A DNA stretch of 64,000 bases, taken from NCBI RefSeq assembly GCF_001613065.1, contig NZ_BDBQ01000013.1, positions 62,001 through 126,000 of the forward strand, given 5' to 3'. Below, one piece after another: positions 17,357 to 26,344 of this stretch. Within the stretch, counting starts at the first letter, position 1. Each line of letters starts with the position of its first letter. The notes below the pieces were generated by a model, which saw nothing but the letters and a program-made list of their open reading frames with translations, was not told the origin of the DNA and made no database searches. A program made the position numbers and the translations under genes. Origin of the DNA: Nocardia miyunensis NBRC 108239. GTDB lineage: Bacteria > Actinomycetota > Actinomycetes > Mycobacteriales > Mycobacteriaceae.

Positions 17357-17531
17357 CCATGAGTTCAGCGCAACCCGTCGCTCGAAACTCGTGGCGGCAC
17401 ACGGTTGGCGGCACAATGGTACAGCCGGGCGGCGCGGATCCCCTTCCTGCGCCGTCCCGGCATCCGCTCCCGGGCCCATACCTGTCGGCCCACTGACCAA
17501 CCGGCAGCGCCGTCGAGACGGGAGAAGCACG

Positions 17532-18332
17532 TTAGAACATGTCCGGGTCGGTGTCCCGGTCCAGGGGCACCTCATAGGTTTCGCTCATCGGTGCCGATCC
17601 CGGTACCTCATGTGAGGGCTCGGCGGGCCGAATGTTGGTCAATCCCAGCAATCGTCGCTGCGCGGGCGGCATGACACCGGTCTGCTGGACAGCCGGCACA
17701 TCGGTGATTCCGACGATCCGATCGAACAACTCTTCCAGGGGTGCGGGGTTTATCTCCGGCCATCGTGCTCGTGTCGCATGGCAGGCTGCGTCCCACCGCT
17801 CGGCACCTTCCCGGTCGCTGACCTGGGAATAGTCGATCCTCCAGCGTGCGTGCTCGCTGAGCTGGTCCAGGAACACCCGCAGTGAGCGGCCGTTCCCTTC
17901 CCGGAACGGATGTGCCGCATTGAGTGCCGAGAACGACCAGGCGACGGCTTCGACGAACTCGTCCCGGCCCATCCGCCGCCACGGCATCCCAGCGGCGGTC
18001 GGGATGTTTTCGGACAGATAGGGTTCCAACTCGCCCGGTGCGGCGAATCCGGCGCCGTCCTTGGACATCCTGGTTGTCCGCAGTCGCCCCGCCCATTCGT
18101 AGATGTTGCCGAACTGGTGGGCGTGGATCGCCCGCCACTGGGCCAGATCTCCGGTCCGGGCGATAGGGGCGGCTCCGCTGCGGATTTCCTGAGTCCGCGC
18201 CATCACTTCGCGGAATTCGAGAACCCAGAGGTGATAGTCGTTGACCGCGCCGATCGTATTGCGCAACATCGGCCTGCCGTCGTCGCCGGTGGTCAGGTAG
18301 CTGTCCCACGCGGACGACTCCGGGGAGGTCAT
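17532..18332 (-). CDS. Fic/DOC family protein, toxin of a Fic/VbhA-like pair
   Basis: 266 residues. Active-site loop HPFREGNGRSLRVF fits HxFx(D/E)GNGRxxR, with flap region HAHQFGNIYEWAGRLRTT. The protein aligns along its length with the other Fic protein of this island. Its ATG overlaps the stop of the antitoxin gene (ATGA), the arrangement of class I Fic modules, in which the small partner supplies the inhibitory helix. Target unknown; by family it adenylylates a host protein such as a gyrase or topoisomerase subunit. Confidence 0.9.
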   Translation of the reverse strand: MTSPESSAWDSYLTTGDDGRPMLRNTIGAVNDYHLWVLEFREVMARTQEIRSGAAPIARTGDLAQWRAIHAHQFGNIYEWAGRLRTTRMSKDGAGFAAPGELEPYLSENIPTAAGMPWRRMGRDEFVEAVAWSFSALNAAHPFREGNGRSLRVFLDQLSEHARWRIDYSQVSDREGAERWDAACHATRARWPEINPAPLEELFDRIVGITDVPAVQQTGVMPPAQRRLLGLTNIRPAEPSHEVPGSAPMSETYEVPLDRDTDPDMF

Positions 18333-18568
18333 GCCTCGGCGGAACGATCTCCGCCGCGCGAATTCGCCACACGTTCGGCGGTGCGGCGACGATACTCCGT
18401 CTCGGAGATGTCGCCGCACGCGAGTGCGACAAGGTCCACTGCGTCCTGCCGTGTCGGCTCCGTACCGGCCAGGGCCGTATCGGCCAGAGTGGCGACCACC
18501 GACTGCCTGACCGTCGCATCCAGGCCAGTGAAGACCTCCGGCCAGGCGTTTTCGAATCGAGATTCCAT
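18329..18568 (-). CDS. VbhA-type antitoxin of the Fic pair
   Basis: 79 residues: MESRFENAWPEVFTGLDATV, then SVVATLADTALAGTEPTRQDAV and VALACGDISETEYRRR. The last stretch matches the antitoxin-VbhA pattern of a short helix followed by G-(D/E)-I-S-x-x-(E/Q). A longer in-frame start exists but MESRFENAW is the natural one. Directly upstream of and overlapping fic. The exact inhibitory Glu cannot be assigned by eye. Confidence 0.7.
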   Translation of the reverse strand: MESRFENAWPEVFTGLDATVRQSVVATLADTALAGTEPTRQDAVDLVALACGDISETEYRRRTAERVANSRGGDRSAEA

Positions 18569-18666
18569 GTACACCAAGGATACTGATGGTCTCCACGGAA
18601 CTACTCGCGTGCAGCCTGTCGATCGGCGACCTACCATGGGCCCAACGCCGGGCAATCAGGAGCACG

Positions 18667-19071
18667 ATGAACCTCGACGACATCCGCCAGGTCGAACAGT
18701 ACGTCGCCATCGCAGAGGCCGCTCTGCGTGAACTGTCGTCCGCGCAGAGCATCACCGACGCCGAGACGATCGTGTCCAAGTCACGAGAAGACGCCCTCAT
18801 CGAGCATTTGAAGACCGCGAAGGCCGGTCTGGACCGCGCTCGCGACATGCTCGACGCCGCCGACCGCGACGGCGATCCGGACATGATCAGCCTGGTCCGT
18901 GGACATCTCGACCGCAAAACCCTCGAGTACGACGAACTGTATGCGACCGTGCGCAGAGAACTCGTCGCGCTGACGAAAGCCCGGCTCGATGCTCACGTGG
19001 ACGTCGCTCTCAGGCGGCAGGTTCTCGACGCTGCCTGCGACGCCGCCGCCGAGTCGGCATCCCAACTCTGA
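18667..19071 (+). CDS. hypothetical coiled-coil protein
   Basis: 134 residues, almost entirely helical and charged (MNLDDIRQVEQYVAIAEAAL, IEHLKTAKAGLDRARDMLDA, ATVRRELVALTKARLDAHVD), consistent with an antiparallel coiled coil. CAGGAGCACG precedes ATG. Divergent from the Fic/antitoxin operon. Not recognised. Confidence 0.65.
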   Translation: MNLDDIRQVEQYVAIAEAALRELSSAQSITDAETIVSKSREDALIEHLKTAKAGLDRARDMLDAADRDGDPDMISLVRGHLDRKTLEYDELYATVRRELVALTKARLDAHVDVALRRQVLDAACDAAAESASQL

Positions 19072-19351
19072 CTGTCTGCCGCGCGCCGGCCAGCTTCATG
19101 CCGTCGATGTGCGGCGCGCGACGACGCTCCTGCTCCGACGTCAGTATCACCACGCTCGATCAAATCCATTACCACCCATGTGATTCCGCTGCCCTCGCGT
19201 CACCGAGTACACCATTGTTCCTGGCCTATCTGGATCCGTGTGGATCGATGATCGACAGTCACACCATCGTGGATTCATTTGTACTGCCGCCCCGCTCATA
19301 ATCGAACGTTGCTCCGATCCAGTTGCGCCACGCATTGGTAGTGGGCACGGC

Positions 19352-19516
19352 ATGGACGAACGGTTCGTGGCGTTCGCTCACCCCGCAGGAGATCTGCACG
19401 GGCGGAAGCTGTTGCAGGACATCATGAATCAACACGATGAGCGGTCGACTGGACCCGCAGGTGCCGCTGTAGTCGCGTTCTACAACCTCGGCACCCCGAG
19501 GCCGAACAACTGCTGA
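19352..19516 (+). pseudogene. possible frameshifted small gene
   Basis: The frame MDERFVAFAHPAGDLHGRKL continues to VVAFYNLGTP and then stops soon after. In the next frame the sequence continues as EAEQLLISWRDLLHQPDDER and stays open into the following gene. The combined reading looks like one protein interrupted by a one-base indel near 19497. Evidence is weak. Confidence 0.3.
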
Positions 19517-19710
19517 TCTCCTGGCGGGATCTACTCCATCAGCCTGACGACGAACGTCCGGAAGGTGAACTCTTTCACCTCCGTTCGGCAGCTTGGCGTT
19601 GCCGCCGTCCTTGTCCACGTGCTGACCGACAGCGGCCTTGCGCCACTCTCATCCCTCCAGTCCAGCCCGCTTCTTCCGGGTCTTCACACGACCAGAATCG
19701 AGACGAGTAC

Positions 19711-20400
19711 ATGAGCGAGGACAGTATCAACATCAGCCCGCACCTCCCGCCGATCGCCCTCACCGATACCACCCCGCCGGCAGACAGTACCGCTTTCGAA
19801 ATCTGGACCCCCGACTATGTCACCAAATTCGGCGTTGTCTACCAGACCGGCGATCTGTGGATCGCGTCGGCCAATATCGAGTTCCCGCAACCCTTCCGGG
19901 CCCGCGATGACGCCATCGCACTGCTGGTCTTGTTCCGGGGAAAGTTTCCGACGCCGCCGAACCCGGATGACGAACCCGCAGACCTCGACACCGCCGACAA
20001 GGGCTCCGTCGAGCTGCGATTTCCGTTGCGTCGAGTCCTCGACGTCGCCGAACACACCGCCGCTGCCACCGACCACCGGCCCCTGTATGACCAGCGCTCG
20101 GTCCGGCCCGCGTTGTGGTGGGTCAAGGACGACGGCACCTACCTGATGAGCAACGCCGCGCGCACGAGCGACGACGCCGTCCAGGTCGTGTACGTGGAAG
20201 GATGGGGGCCCGGCACCGATCCCGCGCGGATGCTGGGCGGTGACGATTTCGCCGAACTGTTCGATCTGCACGAGCCGATCGCCGGCAACACCGGCGACAC
20301 GCTGCTCGATTTTCTTCGCAAAGCCGTCGACGACGGATATGTCCACGTGCTGCTCACCGTGACCGCCCGGCAGGTCGCTTTCGCCGTCACACAGCCATAG
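19711..20400 (+). CDS. hypothetical protein with DUF3085-like C-terminus
   Basis: 229 residues. The second half contains LWWVKDDGTYLMSN, then EGWGPGTDP and GGDDFAELFDLHEPI, a pattern shared with two 147-residue paralogs near the right end of the window. I recall this pattern as DUF3085. The first 110 residues (FEIWTPDYVTKFGVVYQTGD) are unique to this copy. GAGACGAG precedes the ATG. Function unknown. Confidence 0.7.
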   Translation: MSEDSINISPHLPPIALTDTTPPADSTAFEIWTPDYVTKFGVVYQTGDLWIASANIEFPQPFRARDDAIALLVLFRGKFPTPPNPDDEPADLDTADKGSVELRFPLRRVLDVAEHTAAATDHRPLYDQRSVRPALWWVKDDGTYLMSNAARTSDDAVQVVYVEGWGPGTDPARMLGGDDFAELFDLHEPIAGNTGDTLLDFLRKAVDDGYVHVLLTVTARQVAFAVTQP

Positions 20401-20681
20401 CTCCACGCCACGCGCTGCCGCTGCTCGTGACCGCGCAGCCGTGACCGTCTGGATGGTCCTGCCGATCCGGCTACCTGCAGCCGGGGCCTGTATCGGACGT
20501 CGGCTGAGTCGTCGCCATCGACCCCGCTGCCACCGACGGCCCGCATACCGCGCCAACCCATTCGCCCGACCAGGTCGACGCCTGCAACCGGAATCGGCTT
20601 CTTCGAGCCTCGCCCGATGCCCCGTGTCCGGCGAGCTCTCTTATTCGTCGACCGCACCTTTCATTGGAAGGACGTAACCAG

Positions 20682-22061
20682 ATGAGCCACATCATGATTC
20701 GCCACAACCGTCAACTCGGCACGCTTGTCTATGGCACCTACCGCGGCATGTCAGGCGTCGGGAAGGCACTCACCGAGTGGCCCTGCAACTTCCGCGGGTC
20801 GGAGAACCTTCCCGAGGATGACGAGTGGGGTGACCCGTACTGGTATCTGCCGCACTCGCGGCGCCGCCGCGCCGACACCTACAAGATCGACACTGCGGTC
20901 GAGCGGCTTCGCGAACTCGGCCACGAGATCGATGTCGAGATCGACGACACCACGCCGGCGGTCGACTTCGCCGGATTCATGCAGGAAAAGTACGACCGGG
21001 CCGACGATCGAGCTGCCTATCAGCAGTACATGGCGCGGCGCGAGTTCTGGACTTCGGACAGCATCCGAGCGGCCAATCAGCGCACCTACGACATGCTCAA
21101 CGGTCAGCCGATTCTCGTCGGCCACCATTCCGAGCACCGGCACCGGCGCTTGCTGGATCGGCTGTGGCAGCGTGAGGGCAAGGCGTGGGCGCTCTACGAC
21201 AAGGCCAAACATCGCATCGACCGGGCGGCGGCGGCAGCGAATTTCCGTGCCTACAAGGAGAATCCGGGCACCACCCAGCGCCGCATCCTCGGCATCGAAA
21301 CCGATCTCCGCCGTATCGGCAAGAAACTGGAAGAGCATGGTGACCGGTGGTCGGATCACTCTTTGGCGATCACGCGTGCCGAGATTGTGGAGAAGCTGGA
21401 GGAAATCGACTACTGGTGGCGGGTTCTCGACGAGGCGGGTGTGCACGTCTGGGGTCCGGACGATTTCGCGGTCGGCGACTTCGTTTCCTGGAGCCGTGAT
21501 CGCTGGCACGAGGTTGCTCGCGTCAACCCGAAGTCGGTCAGTGTGGCTGGTCTGTACGACACCGTCGGCGGTCGAGTCCAAACCATGGCCGGGTTGACCC
21601 GTCGCAACGGCCGCCCGCAGCCGCTGCCGTATCACGAGGTGATCGGTCATCTCACCGCCGCGCAGGCCCGTGAGCAGTTCCCCGAATTGTTCGTGGCCCT
21701 CGATGCCGCGCCGGCCCGTCCGCGTCCGGGCAAGAAACGGGGCAGTGTCAAACTCAGCCATCATCGCGCCGCCGAAGGCGAGCGCTGGGAATGGCGGGTC
21801 GGCGATGTCGAGTACCACGCGTTCTGGCGTCATCCGCAGAACTGGTGGCGCGGCGAGAGCGAGCCGGTGACCGAACCGGGTTTCATCCGCGTCACGGCGT
21901 ATCGAGCCGGGAAAACACCCACTTTCGTCTCCCGCGGCGAACCTGTCGAGGTCGAGGTCTCCGAGGTTGCGATCGAGGGTGACATCGCGTGGGTCGAGGA
22001 GGTCCACAACCAACTGCGCGACCACGTCCAAACCCACTACGCCAGCAGGGCCGCCGCCTGA
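20682..22061 (+). CDS. DUF3560-type protein
   Basis: 459 residues. N-terminal MSHIMIRHNRQLGTLVYGTYRGMS, then GSENLPEDDEWGDPYWYLPH and TAVERLRELGHEIDVEIDD, typical of the DUF3560 family found on actinobacterial plasmids and islands. A long basic coiled region follows (LLDRLWQREGKAWALYDKAK) and a C-terminal domain with VGDFVSWSRDRWHEVARVN that looks like an SH3-type DNA- or protein-binding module. Ribosome site GGAAGG. Family function unknown; DNA binding in the replication or maintenance of mobile elements is a guess. Confidence 0.75.
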   Translation: MSHIMIRHNRQLGTLVYGTYRGMSGVGKALTEWPCNFRGSENLPEDDEWGDPYWYLPHSRRRRADTYKIDTAVERLRELGHEIDVEIDDTTPAVDFAGFMQEKYDRADDRAAYQQYMARREFWTSDSIRAANQRTYDMLNGQPILVGHHSEHRHRRLLDRLWQREGKAWALYDKAKHRIDRAAAAANFRAYKENPGTTQRRILGIETDLRRIGKKLEEHGDRWSDHSLAITRAEIVEKLEEIDYWWRVLDEAGVHVWGPDDFAVGDFVSWSRDRWHEVARVNPKSVSVAGLYDTVGGRVQTMAGLTRRNGRPQPLPYHEVIGHLTAAQAREQFPELFVALDAAPARPRPGKKRGSVKLSHHRAAEGERWEWRVGDVEYHAFWRHPQNWWRGESEPVTEPGFIRVTAYRAGKTPTFVSRGEPVEVEVSEVAIEGDIAWVEEVHNQLRDHVQTHYASRAAA

Positions 22062-22173
22062 GCAGCGCGACCGGGCGATCCACACGCATCGCCCGGCTCC
22101 ACTCACCGATGCGGCCTCTCGTTCGCACGTTCCTCCGACATTCAGCTTCCGGATCAGCCGTCAGGAGTTCGCC

Positions 22174-22374
22174 GTGGCGCACATCGGGGCCGTAGTCATC
22201 CGGCATACATCCGTCGGCATCGACGTCCTGTGTCCCCTCGGACACCTCATCACCTCGTGGCACCGCAGACGGGGAGAGTGGGCCGGGAGTTGGATCGAAG
22301 CCAAGATCGGCAGCCATCAGGCCAACAACGACTGGATCGTCACCTGCCACGGAGCCGATCCCGGCCGAGCGTGA
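22174..22374 (+). CDS. small hypothetical protein
   Basis: 66 residues from GTG with CAGGAG 9 bases upstream: MAHIGAVVIRHTSVGIDVLC, HLITSWHRRRGEWAGSWIEA, ending in WIVTCHGADPGRA. Beta-rich with Trp and Cys. Not recognised. Confidence 0.55.
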   Translation: MAHIGAVVIRHTSVGIDVLCPLGHLITSWHRRRGEWAGSWIEAKIGSHQANNDWIVTCHGADPGRA

Positions 22375-22663
22375 TCACCCCATACTCGATCGCCGCTACC
22401 ACGCCGGTCGGTGAAGTGCCCGGCGGCTGCGATTGGACGATCCCGGTCGTGATGCTCGACAGAGCGTCGGCGTGCTCTGGGAATACCGAATCAGAGATCC
22501 ATCGACGATAACCGAAGCATCGTCCAGAAGATGAACCACTCTTCAGGCGCGCAGAGTTCGCCACCGCACGCAGCGACCTGCGGCCTTATTTCTCCGCCCC
22601 GGCCAACAGCTCCCGCTACGCCAGCGGGCGCACACCCGAAATCCGCGAGAACGGAAGCGACCC
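22375..22663. other. non-coding stretch
   Basis: No protein-like frame on either strand. The end carries the ribosome site GGAAGCGACCC of the next gene. Confidence 0.45.
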
Positions 22664-22930
22664 ATGAAGACACGAATAACCGTGCCGGAAAGTCTCCGCG
22701 ACGACATCGGCAACATCGTCGGTCTCGACGACGAAGGCTGTGTCATCCTCACCATCGGCAACTCCACCGCCGTGCTGACTCGCTGCTGCTATGCCACCGG
22801 CAAAGGCTCCGAATCGTTCACCGGCGTCGTGTGCCGCAACTGTTATGTCGATGTGCACCACAAGCACGGTCGGCCCCATACCTCCATCGCCGTTGCCCGC
22901 AAAGACCTCGACATCGTGATCGAAGGCTGA
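22664..22930 (+). CDS. small cysteine-rich hypothetical protein
   Basis: 88 residues: MKTRITVPESLRDDIGNIVG, GNSTAVLTRCCYATGKG and VVCRNCYVDVHHKHGRP. The CC...CxxC plus HH pattern is a probable zinc site. Not recognised. Confidence 0.6.
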   Translation: MKTRITVPESLRDDIGNIVGLDDEGCVILTIGNSTAVLTRCCYATGKGSESFTGVVCRNCYVDVHHKHGRPHTSIAVARKDLDIVIEG

Positions 22931-23238
22931 CCGCGCGCCGAACCATCGATCCCGCACCCCGCCAGCCCACGTGAACCGACCAGCTCGCCCACGCGCGTTC
23001 CCGCCATTTTCGCGCCGCTCGACGTCCGGCCCCCTGGCCTACTGAGGCCACGAGGTGGGATGAACCCCGCCGGTCCATCGCGGCCCGCAACAAATTCCAC
23101 CGCGACGCAGCGATCGGAACTACCCCCGGCAGGAAAACAACTTACAGGCCCGTCGATTACGAAACATCAGAGCCTGTCAGGTTCGCGGCGTCCGATCGAT
23201 CGGTCACACACCGCAGCAGCAAACGAACGGGACTCGCC
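22931..23238. other. non-coding stretch
   Basis: 308 bases with no supported gene, repeat or hairpin that I can recognise. Confidence 0.45.
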
Positions 23239-23610
23239 ATGCTCATAACATCCAATCATCATGTGAGAGAGCTATGTTCGATCGACCAGGTTCCGATGAG
23301 AGTGGTATTCGATCGGTACGGCCACCTGTTGACCGATCCCGGCGACATCAACACCGCGGTGTCGTACGCGTCACGGTTCTTCGCGTATCGAAGCTATTGG
23401 TACGACATCGAGGATTTCAGTGTCATTGCTGTGAAGGGAAGAGACTGCCCTGGTGTGCATTTCACTGGGATCTGGGTAGCAGCTGGTGAGCCGCTTGCAC
23501 ATTGGCACGCCTACATGACCGACTCCGCGTTCTCCGCGGTGTTGATTCGATTCGCGGACTCCGACGACTATCCGGACCCGGCGCTCGAGGTGGGCTATGC
23601 GACGTGGTGA
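23239..23610 (+). CDS. hypothetical protein
   Basis: 123 residues: MLITSNHHVRELCSIDQVPM, FFAYRSYWYDIEDFSVIAVK, HFTGIWVAAGEPLAHWHAYM. Aromatic, alpha/beta. Start at ATG; no strong ribosome site, so the GTG or ATG (RVVFDRYGH) further in is possible. Not recognised. Confidence 0.55.
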   Translation: MLITSNHHVRELCSIDQVPMRVVFDRYGHLLTDPGDINTAVSYASRFFAYRSYWYDIEDFSVIAVKGRDCPGVHFTGIWVAAGEPLAHWHAYMTDSAFSAVLIRFADSDDYPDPALEVGYATW

Positions 23611-23658
23611 GCGCCCGGAGCGGCACATGATCTGTGAAGTCAAGGGGGAGACGGCGGG

Positions 23659-23811
23659 ATGAGCATCACCTTCAACGCCACTGGCGTCACCGTGCGCGAA
23701 TTGAGGATTATCGCCCGGAAGAACGGCATCAGGGGCTACTCAAAGCTCAATCGTGCTGCCCTCATTGCAGCCATCGTGCACCAACACAATCGCAAGGAGG
23801 AAACACGATGA
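23659..23811 (+). CDS. 50-residue Rho-N / SAP-like protein
   Basis: Short gene with GGGAGACGGCGGG before ATG. Core VRELRIIARKNGIRGYSKLN then RAALIAAI fits the Rho-termination-factor N-terminal fold (helix-extended loop-helix, LR-IA-K-GI-GYSKL-K-ELI), a nucleic-acid-binding module. Ends in a basic tail. The stop overlaps the next ATG (ATGA). Confidence 0.65.
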   Translation: MSITFNATGVTVRELRIIARKNGIRGYSKLNRAALIAAIVHQHNRKEETR

Positions 23812-23960
23812 CACCCAGCATTCGGTGTTCGGCGGAAGCGAATTCGACCCCAGCAACGACGGATGGGGCGATGACCCCGCGTCCCCCGAACGGCGCCCCT
23901 GTGCACCCCGACCTCGACCACGCCGACATCCTCGCCGAGGACGCTGAGGGCGAGGGCTAG
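23808..23960 (+). CDS. short acidic hypothetical peptide coupled to the Rho-N-like gene
   Basis: 50 residues, Pro- and Asp/Glu-rich (MTPSIRCSAEANSTPATTDG ... ILAEDAEGEG). The AAGGAGG just before the overlapping ATGA is an excellent ribosome site, which is the main evidence that it is translated. No family. Confidence 0.5.
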   Translation: MTPSIRCSAEANSTPATTDGAMTPRPPNGAPVHPDLDHADILAEDAEGEG

Positions 23961-24110
23961 CAACGACCCGACGGAGACCGACTGAGCGCACCGCTGGGCC
24001 GTCCCGCCTCGTGCGGGGCGGCCCAGCGCGGACTACACCACCGCGACTACCTCGCTGCACCTGAATCCGGGCCGCAGCCGACGCAACGCAGAACCATGGG
24101 GGGCATCCGG

Positions 24111-24393
24111 ATGACGTACGACAACATCGATCTCGAGGGCCGTCGGCCGTACGCGATTGCATTGCGCGACAAGACTATAGCTCGCCGAGGCGGCCGACGC
24201 GGCCGAGCGGGAGCTGGCCCAGTTGGCGCCGGGCCCTCGCTACGGTGGATCGAACGCCCACCGGGGCAGCAACAAGATCCATATCATGTTCGAGAGCTAC
24301 ACTCGCCGCTGGCTGAAAGCAGACGCGGCAGTCAGGTACTGGGAGTCGATCGTGGCCAGCTGCGATCGCCGGATCGCCGAACGCGCGACCTAA
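24111..24393 (+). pseudogene. frameshifted gene, paralog of the 44657 peptide
   Basis: Starts MTYDNIDLEGRRPYAIALRD then KTIAR; after that the frame must shift by a net +1/-2 to continue LAEAADAAERELAQLAPGPRY, GSNAHRGSNKIHIMFESYTRR and WLKADAAVRYWESIVAS to a stop. I recall this APGPRYGGSNAHRGSN pattern from actinobacterial plasmid and phage proteins, often fused to longer domains. A second truncated copy exists at 44657. Confidence 0.65.
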
Positions 24394-24947
24394 TCGGACG
24401 CGAGCCTGTAGCGCGCATTGACACCCGGCGACGATCGAACTCTGGACAGCCGGAGGTGCGTGGCCTCGCGGCGAAGTGGCCCAAATCGTCGATTACACAG
24501 TCTATTTGGCGAACTGTTTGGAACGAAGCAGTTACATAGTTCGCCTGCCACCATAGAAGGCTTCTATGACAATCCCGGCGGCCGACCGGGTCCACAACCC
24601 ACTGACATAGGGGCTATCAAGTCCAGGAAGCGCATCCGACGGCGTACCCGACTTCGAGAACTGACCTGACCAGCGGGCTGCGTAGATTTCCTGGCCCCAT
24701 GCCGCAATCGCGCACAGGTAGGGCAGAAGCTGAGCAGTAGTTACGCCCGCACCCTCGTCGTCGAACGCTGTGGACCCCACAGTATAGCGACCAGAATTCG
24801 ATCCAAAATGATCGGTCCTGACCTCCGAATCCTCAGTGGCCCTGGATATCTCGGCCGCCGACGCCTTCGCCCACCTCACCACGGCCCACCGACCTGCGGT
24901 GTCCTGACAGGCAGGCCGTCGTCTGCGTTCCCAAGGAAGGTTTCTTG

Positions 24948-25163
24948 ATGCCCGAATCGACATCCGAACAACTGGTGCGTCTGGCCGAAGACCTCGGCCT
25001 CGACGGTATCGAGCTGTTCGACGTTGTTCATGACGCTGCCAGCAACACTGCGTCCCAGATCAACAACAACGGCCTGACCGCTCAGATCGAATATCTCAAC
25101 GAGCAGTTCGGTGGCGCCGAAACCGAGCAGCTGATCCGCGAGGCCGCCCACACCGGCCAGTGA
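24948..25163 (+). CDS. small hypothetical protein coupled to the DpdA-like gene
   Basis: 71 residues, acidic and helical: MPESTSEQLVRLAEDLGLDG, VHDAASNTASQINNNGLTAQ, LNEQFGGAETEQLIREAAHT. AAGGAAGG precedes ATG. Its stop overlaps the GTG of the next gene, so the two are co-translated. Not recognised. Confidence 0.7.
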   Translation: MPESTSEQLVRLAEDLGLDGIELFDVVHDAASNTASQINNNGLTAQIEYLNEQFGGAETEQLIREAAHTGQ

Positions 25164-25957
25164 CTCACCGACAGGTCCACGACCCTGCGCTGCCAGGACT
25201 CCAGCGAGTCGACACAGTGCAGCCGAATATCCAGATCGGCGACGGCCGTGCGGCGGTCTGCTCATCGGGGACCGTCACGGAAGCCACTGCCGGTTCGCCC
25301 ACGGTGAATCCGTGGGCCCAGGTGGATTGGTCGGCACCGTTGTATCTGTCGCCGCCCTCGACCGCCCCGATTCGTGCCGCGATGCGGTGCGGAGAGATGG
25401 CCGCCATCGTGACCCCGGCCGCAGGCAACGCCGTGCCCCGCGATGCCTTGTGGGCCGCGGACAACTCCGCGTATTCCGGCGCCTACCCGGGAGACGCACG
25501 ATATCTGGCCTGGCTCACCGGGCTGGCCGTCCACGCCGACCGATGTTTGTGGGCCGTCGCACCGGACGTCGTCGCTGATCATCTGGCAACCTGGGCGCGC
25601 TCGCGCGAAATCCTTCCCCGTATCCGGGACCTGTCCCTGCCCGCGGCCTATGTCGCCCAGGACGGGATGGAGTACGACCACAGCGCCGATCTCTGGGACG
25701 CCTTCGACGTCCTGTTCATCGGAGGCAGCACATCCTGGAAGCTCGGCACCGCCGCTGCCGAGCTGGCTCGCGTTGCCCTGGACCACGGCCACGCGGTCCA
25801 CCTCGGGCGAGTCAATTCCCTGACCCGTCTGCGCTTCGCCGACCACATCGGTGCCTCCACCGCCGACGGCACCTACCTGACCTACGGCCCGGACAAACTA
25901 CTGCCCACCGTCCGCAACTGGATGCACAACGTACGCGCCCAGCGCCCTTTGTTCTGA
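25160..25957 (+). CDS. phage-type queuine tRNA-ribosyltransferase / DpdA-like protein
   Basis: 265 residues. By family, these TGT-like enzymes exchange guanine for a 7-deazaguanine base, in tRNA (TGT) or in DNA (DpdA). The sequence matches what I recall of the small versions in actinophages: LYLSPPSTAPIRAAMRCGEM, WAADNSAYSGAYPGDARYLAWL in outline with the nucleophile-region Asp-Asn, CLWAVAPDVVADHLATWARS, AYVAQDG, DVLFIGGSTSWKLG and VHLGRVNSLTRLRFA. GTG start coupled to the preceding gene. No preQ0 biosynthesis genes are in the window, so the base would come from the host. DNA rather than tRNA as substrate is inferred from the mobile context. Confidence 0.75.
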   Translation: MTHRQVHDPALPGLQRVDTVQPNIQIGDGRAAVCSSGTVTEATAGSPTVNPWAQVDWSAPLYLSPPSTAPIRAAMRCGEMAAIVTPAAGNAVPRDALWAADNSAYSGAYPGDARYLAWLTGLAVHADRCLWAVAPDVVADHLATWARSREILPRIRDLSLPAAYVAQDGMEYDHSADLWDAFDVLFIGGSTSWKLGTAAAELARVALDHGHAVHLGRVNSLTRLRFADHIGASTADGTYLTYGPDKLLPTVRNWMHNVRAQRPLF

Positions 25958-26344
25958 CACCAGTCCCCACCCGCATCTACACCAACCGCCGGCACTCGCC
26001 GACCGATCCGGGCCGGCCGGCTGAACCACACCAACGGCATCTGGCTTCTCTTCAGCGCAACCGATCCACGGCTCCTGCCGATCGCCACGATTGTTCTGAT
26101 ACCGGCGTCGCATCACCTCGGCAACCAATAACAAACCTCGAATTTCCATTCATCACGACATTTCACGGTTATAGACAACGGTGATCACTGTGTTCGTGTA
26201 ATCGACCGCTGCCACGGTGGTCGGCGTTTCAGCGCAACAGCGACAAGTGCATGGCTGCCGACCTTTCTTTCGGTCAGCCGAGTGGTATCGGTCTCCGTGC
26301 TCATGACATGAATGGAAACCAAGATACTGAGAGGCGAATGACGA
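25958..26344. other. non-coding stretch
   Basis: 387 bases, noticeably less GC-rich near its right end. No supported gene; nothing else recognised. Confidence 0.45.

Noticed and set aside
24532-24963. Minus-strand frame with LLPYLCAIAAWGQEIYAARW
   Set aside because: Partly protein-like, but its start overlaps a well-supported plus-strand gene and there is no ribosome site; kept out for lack of support.
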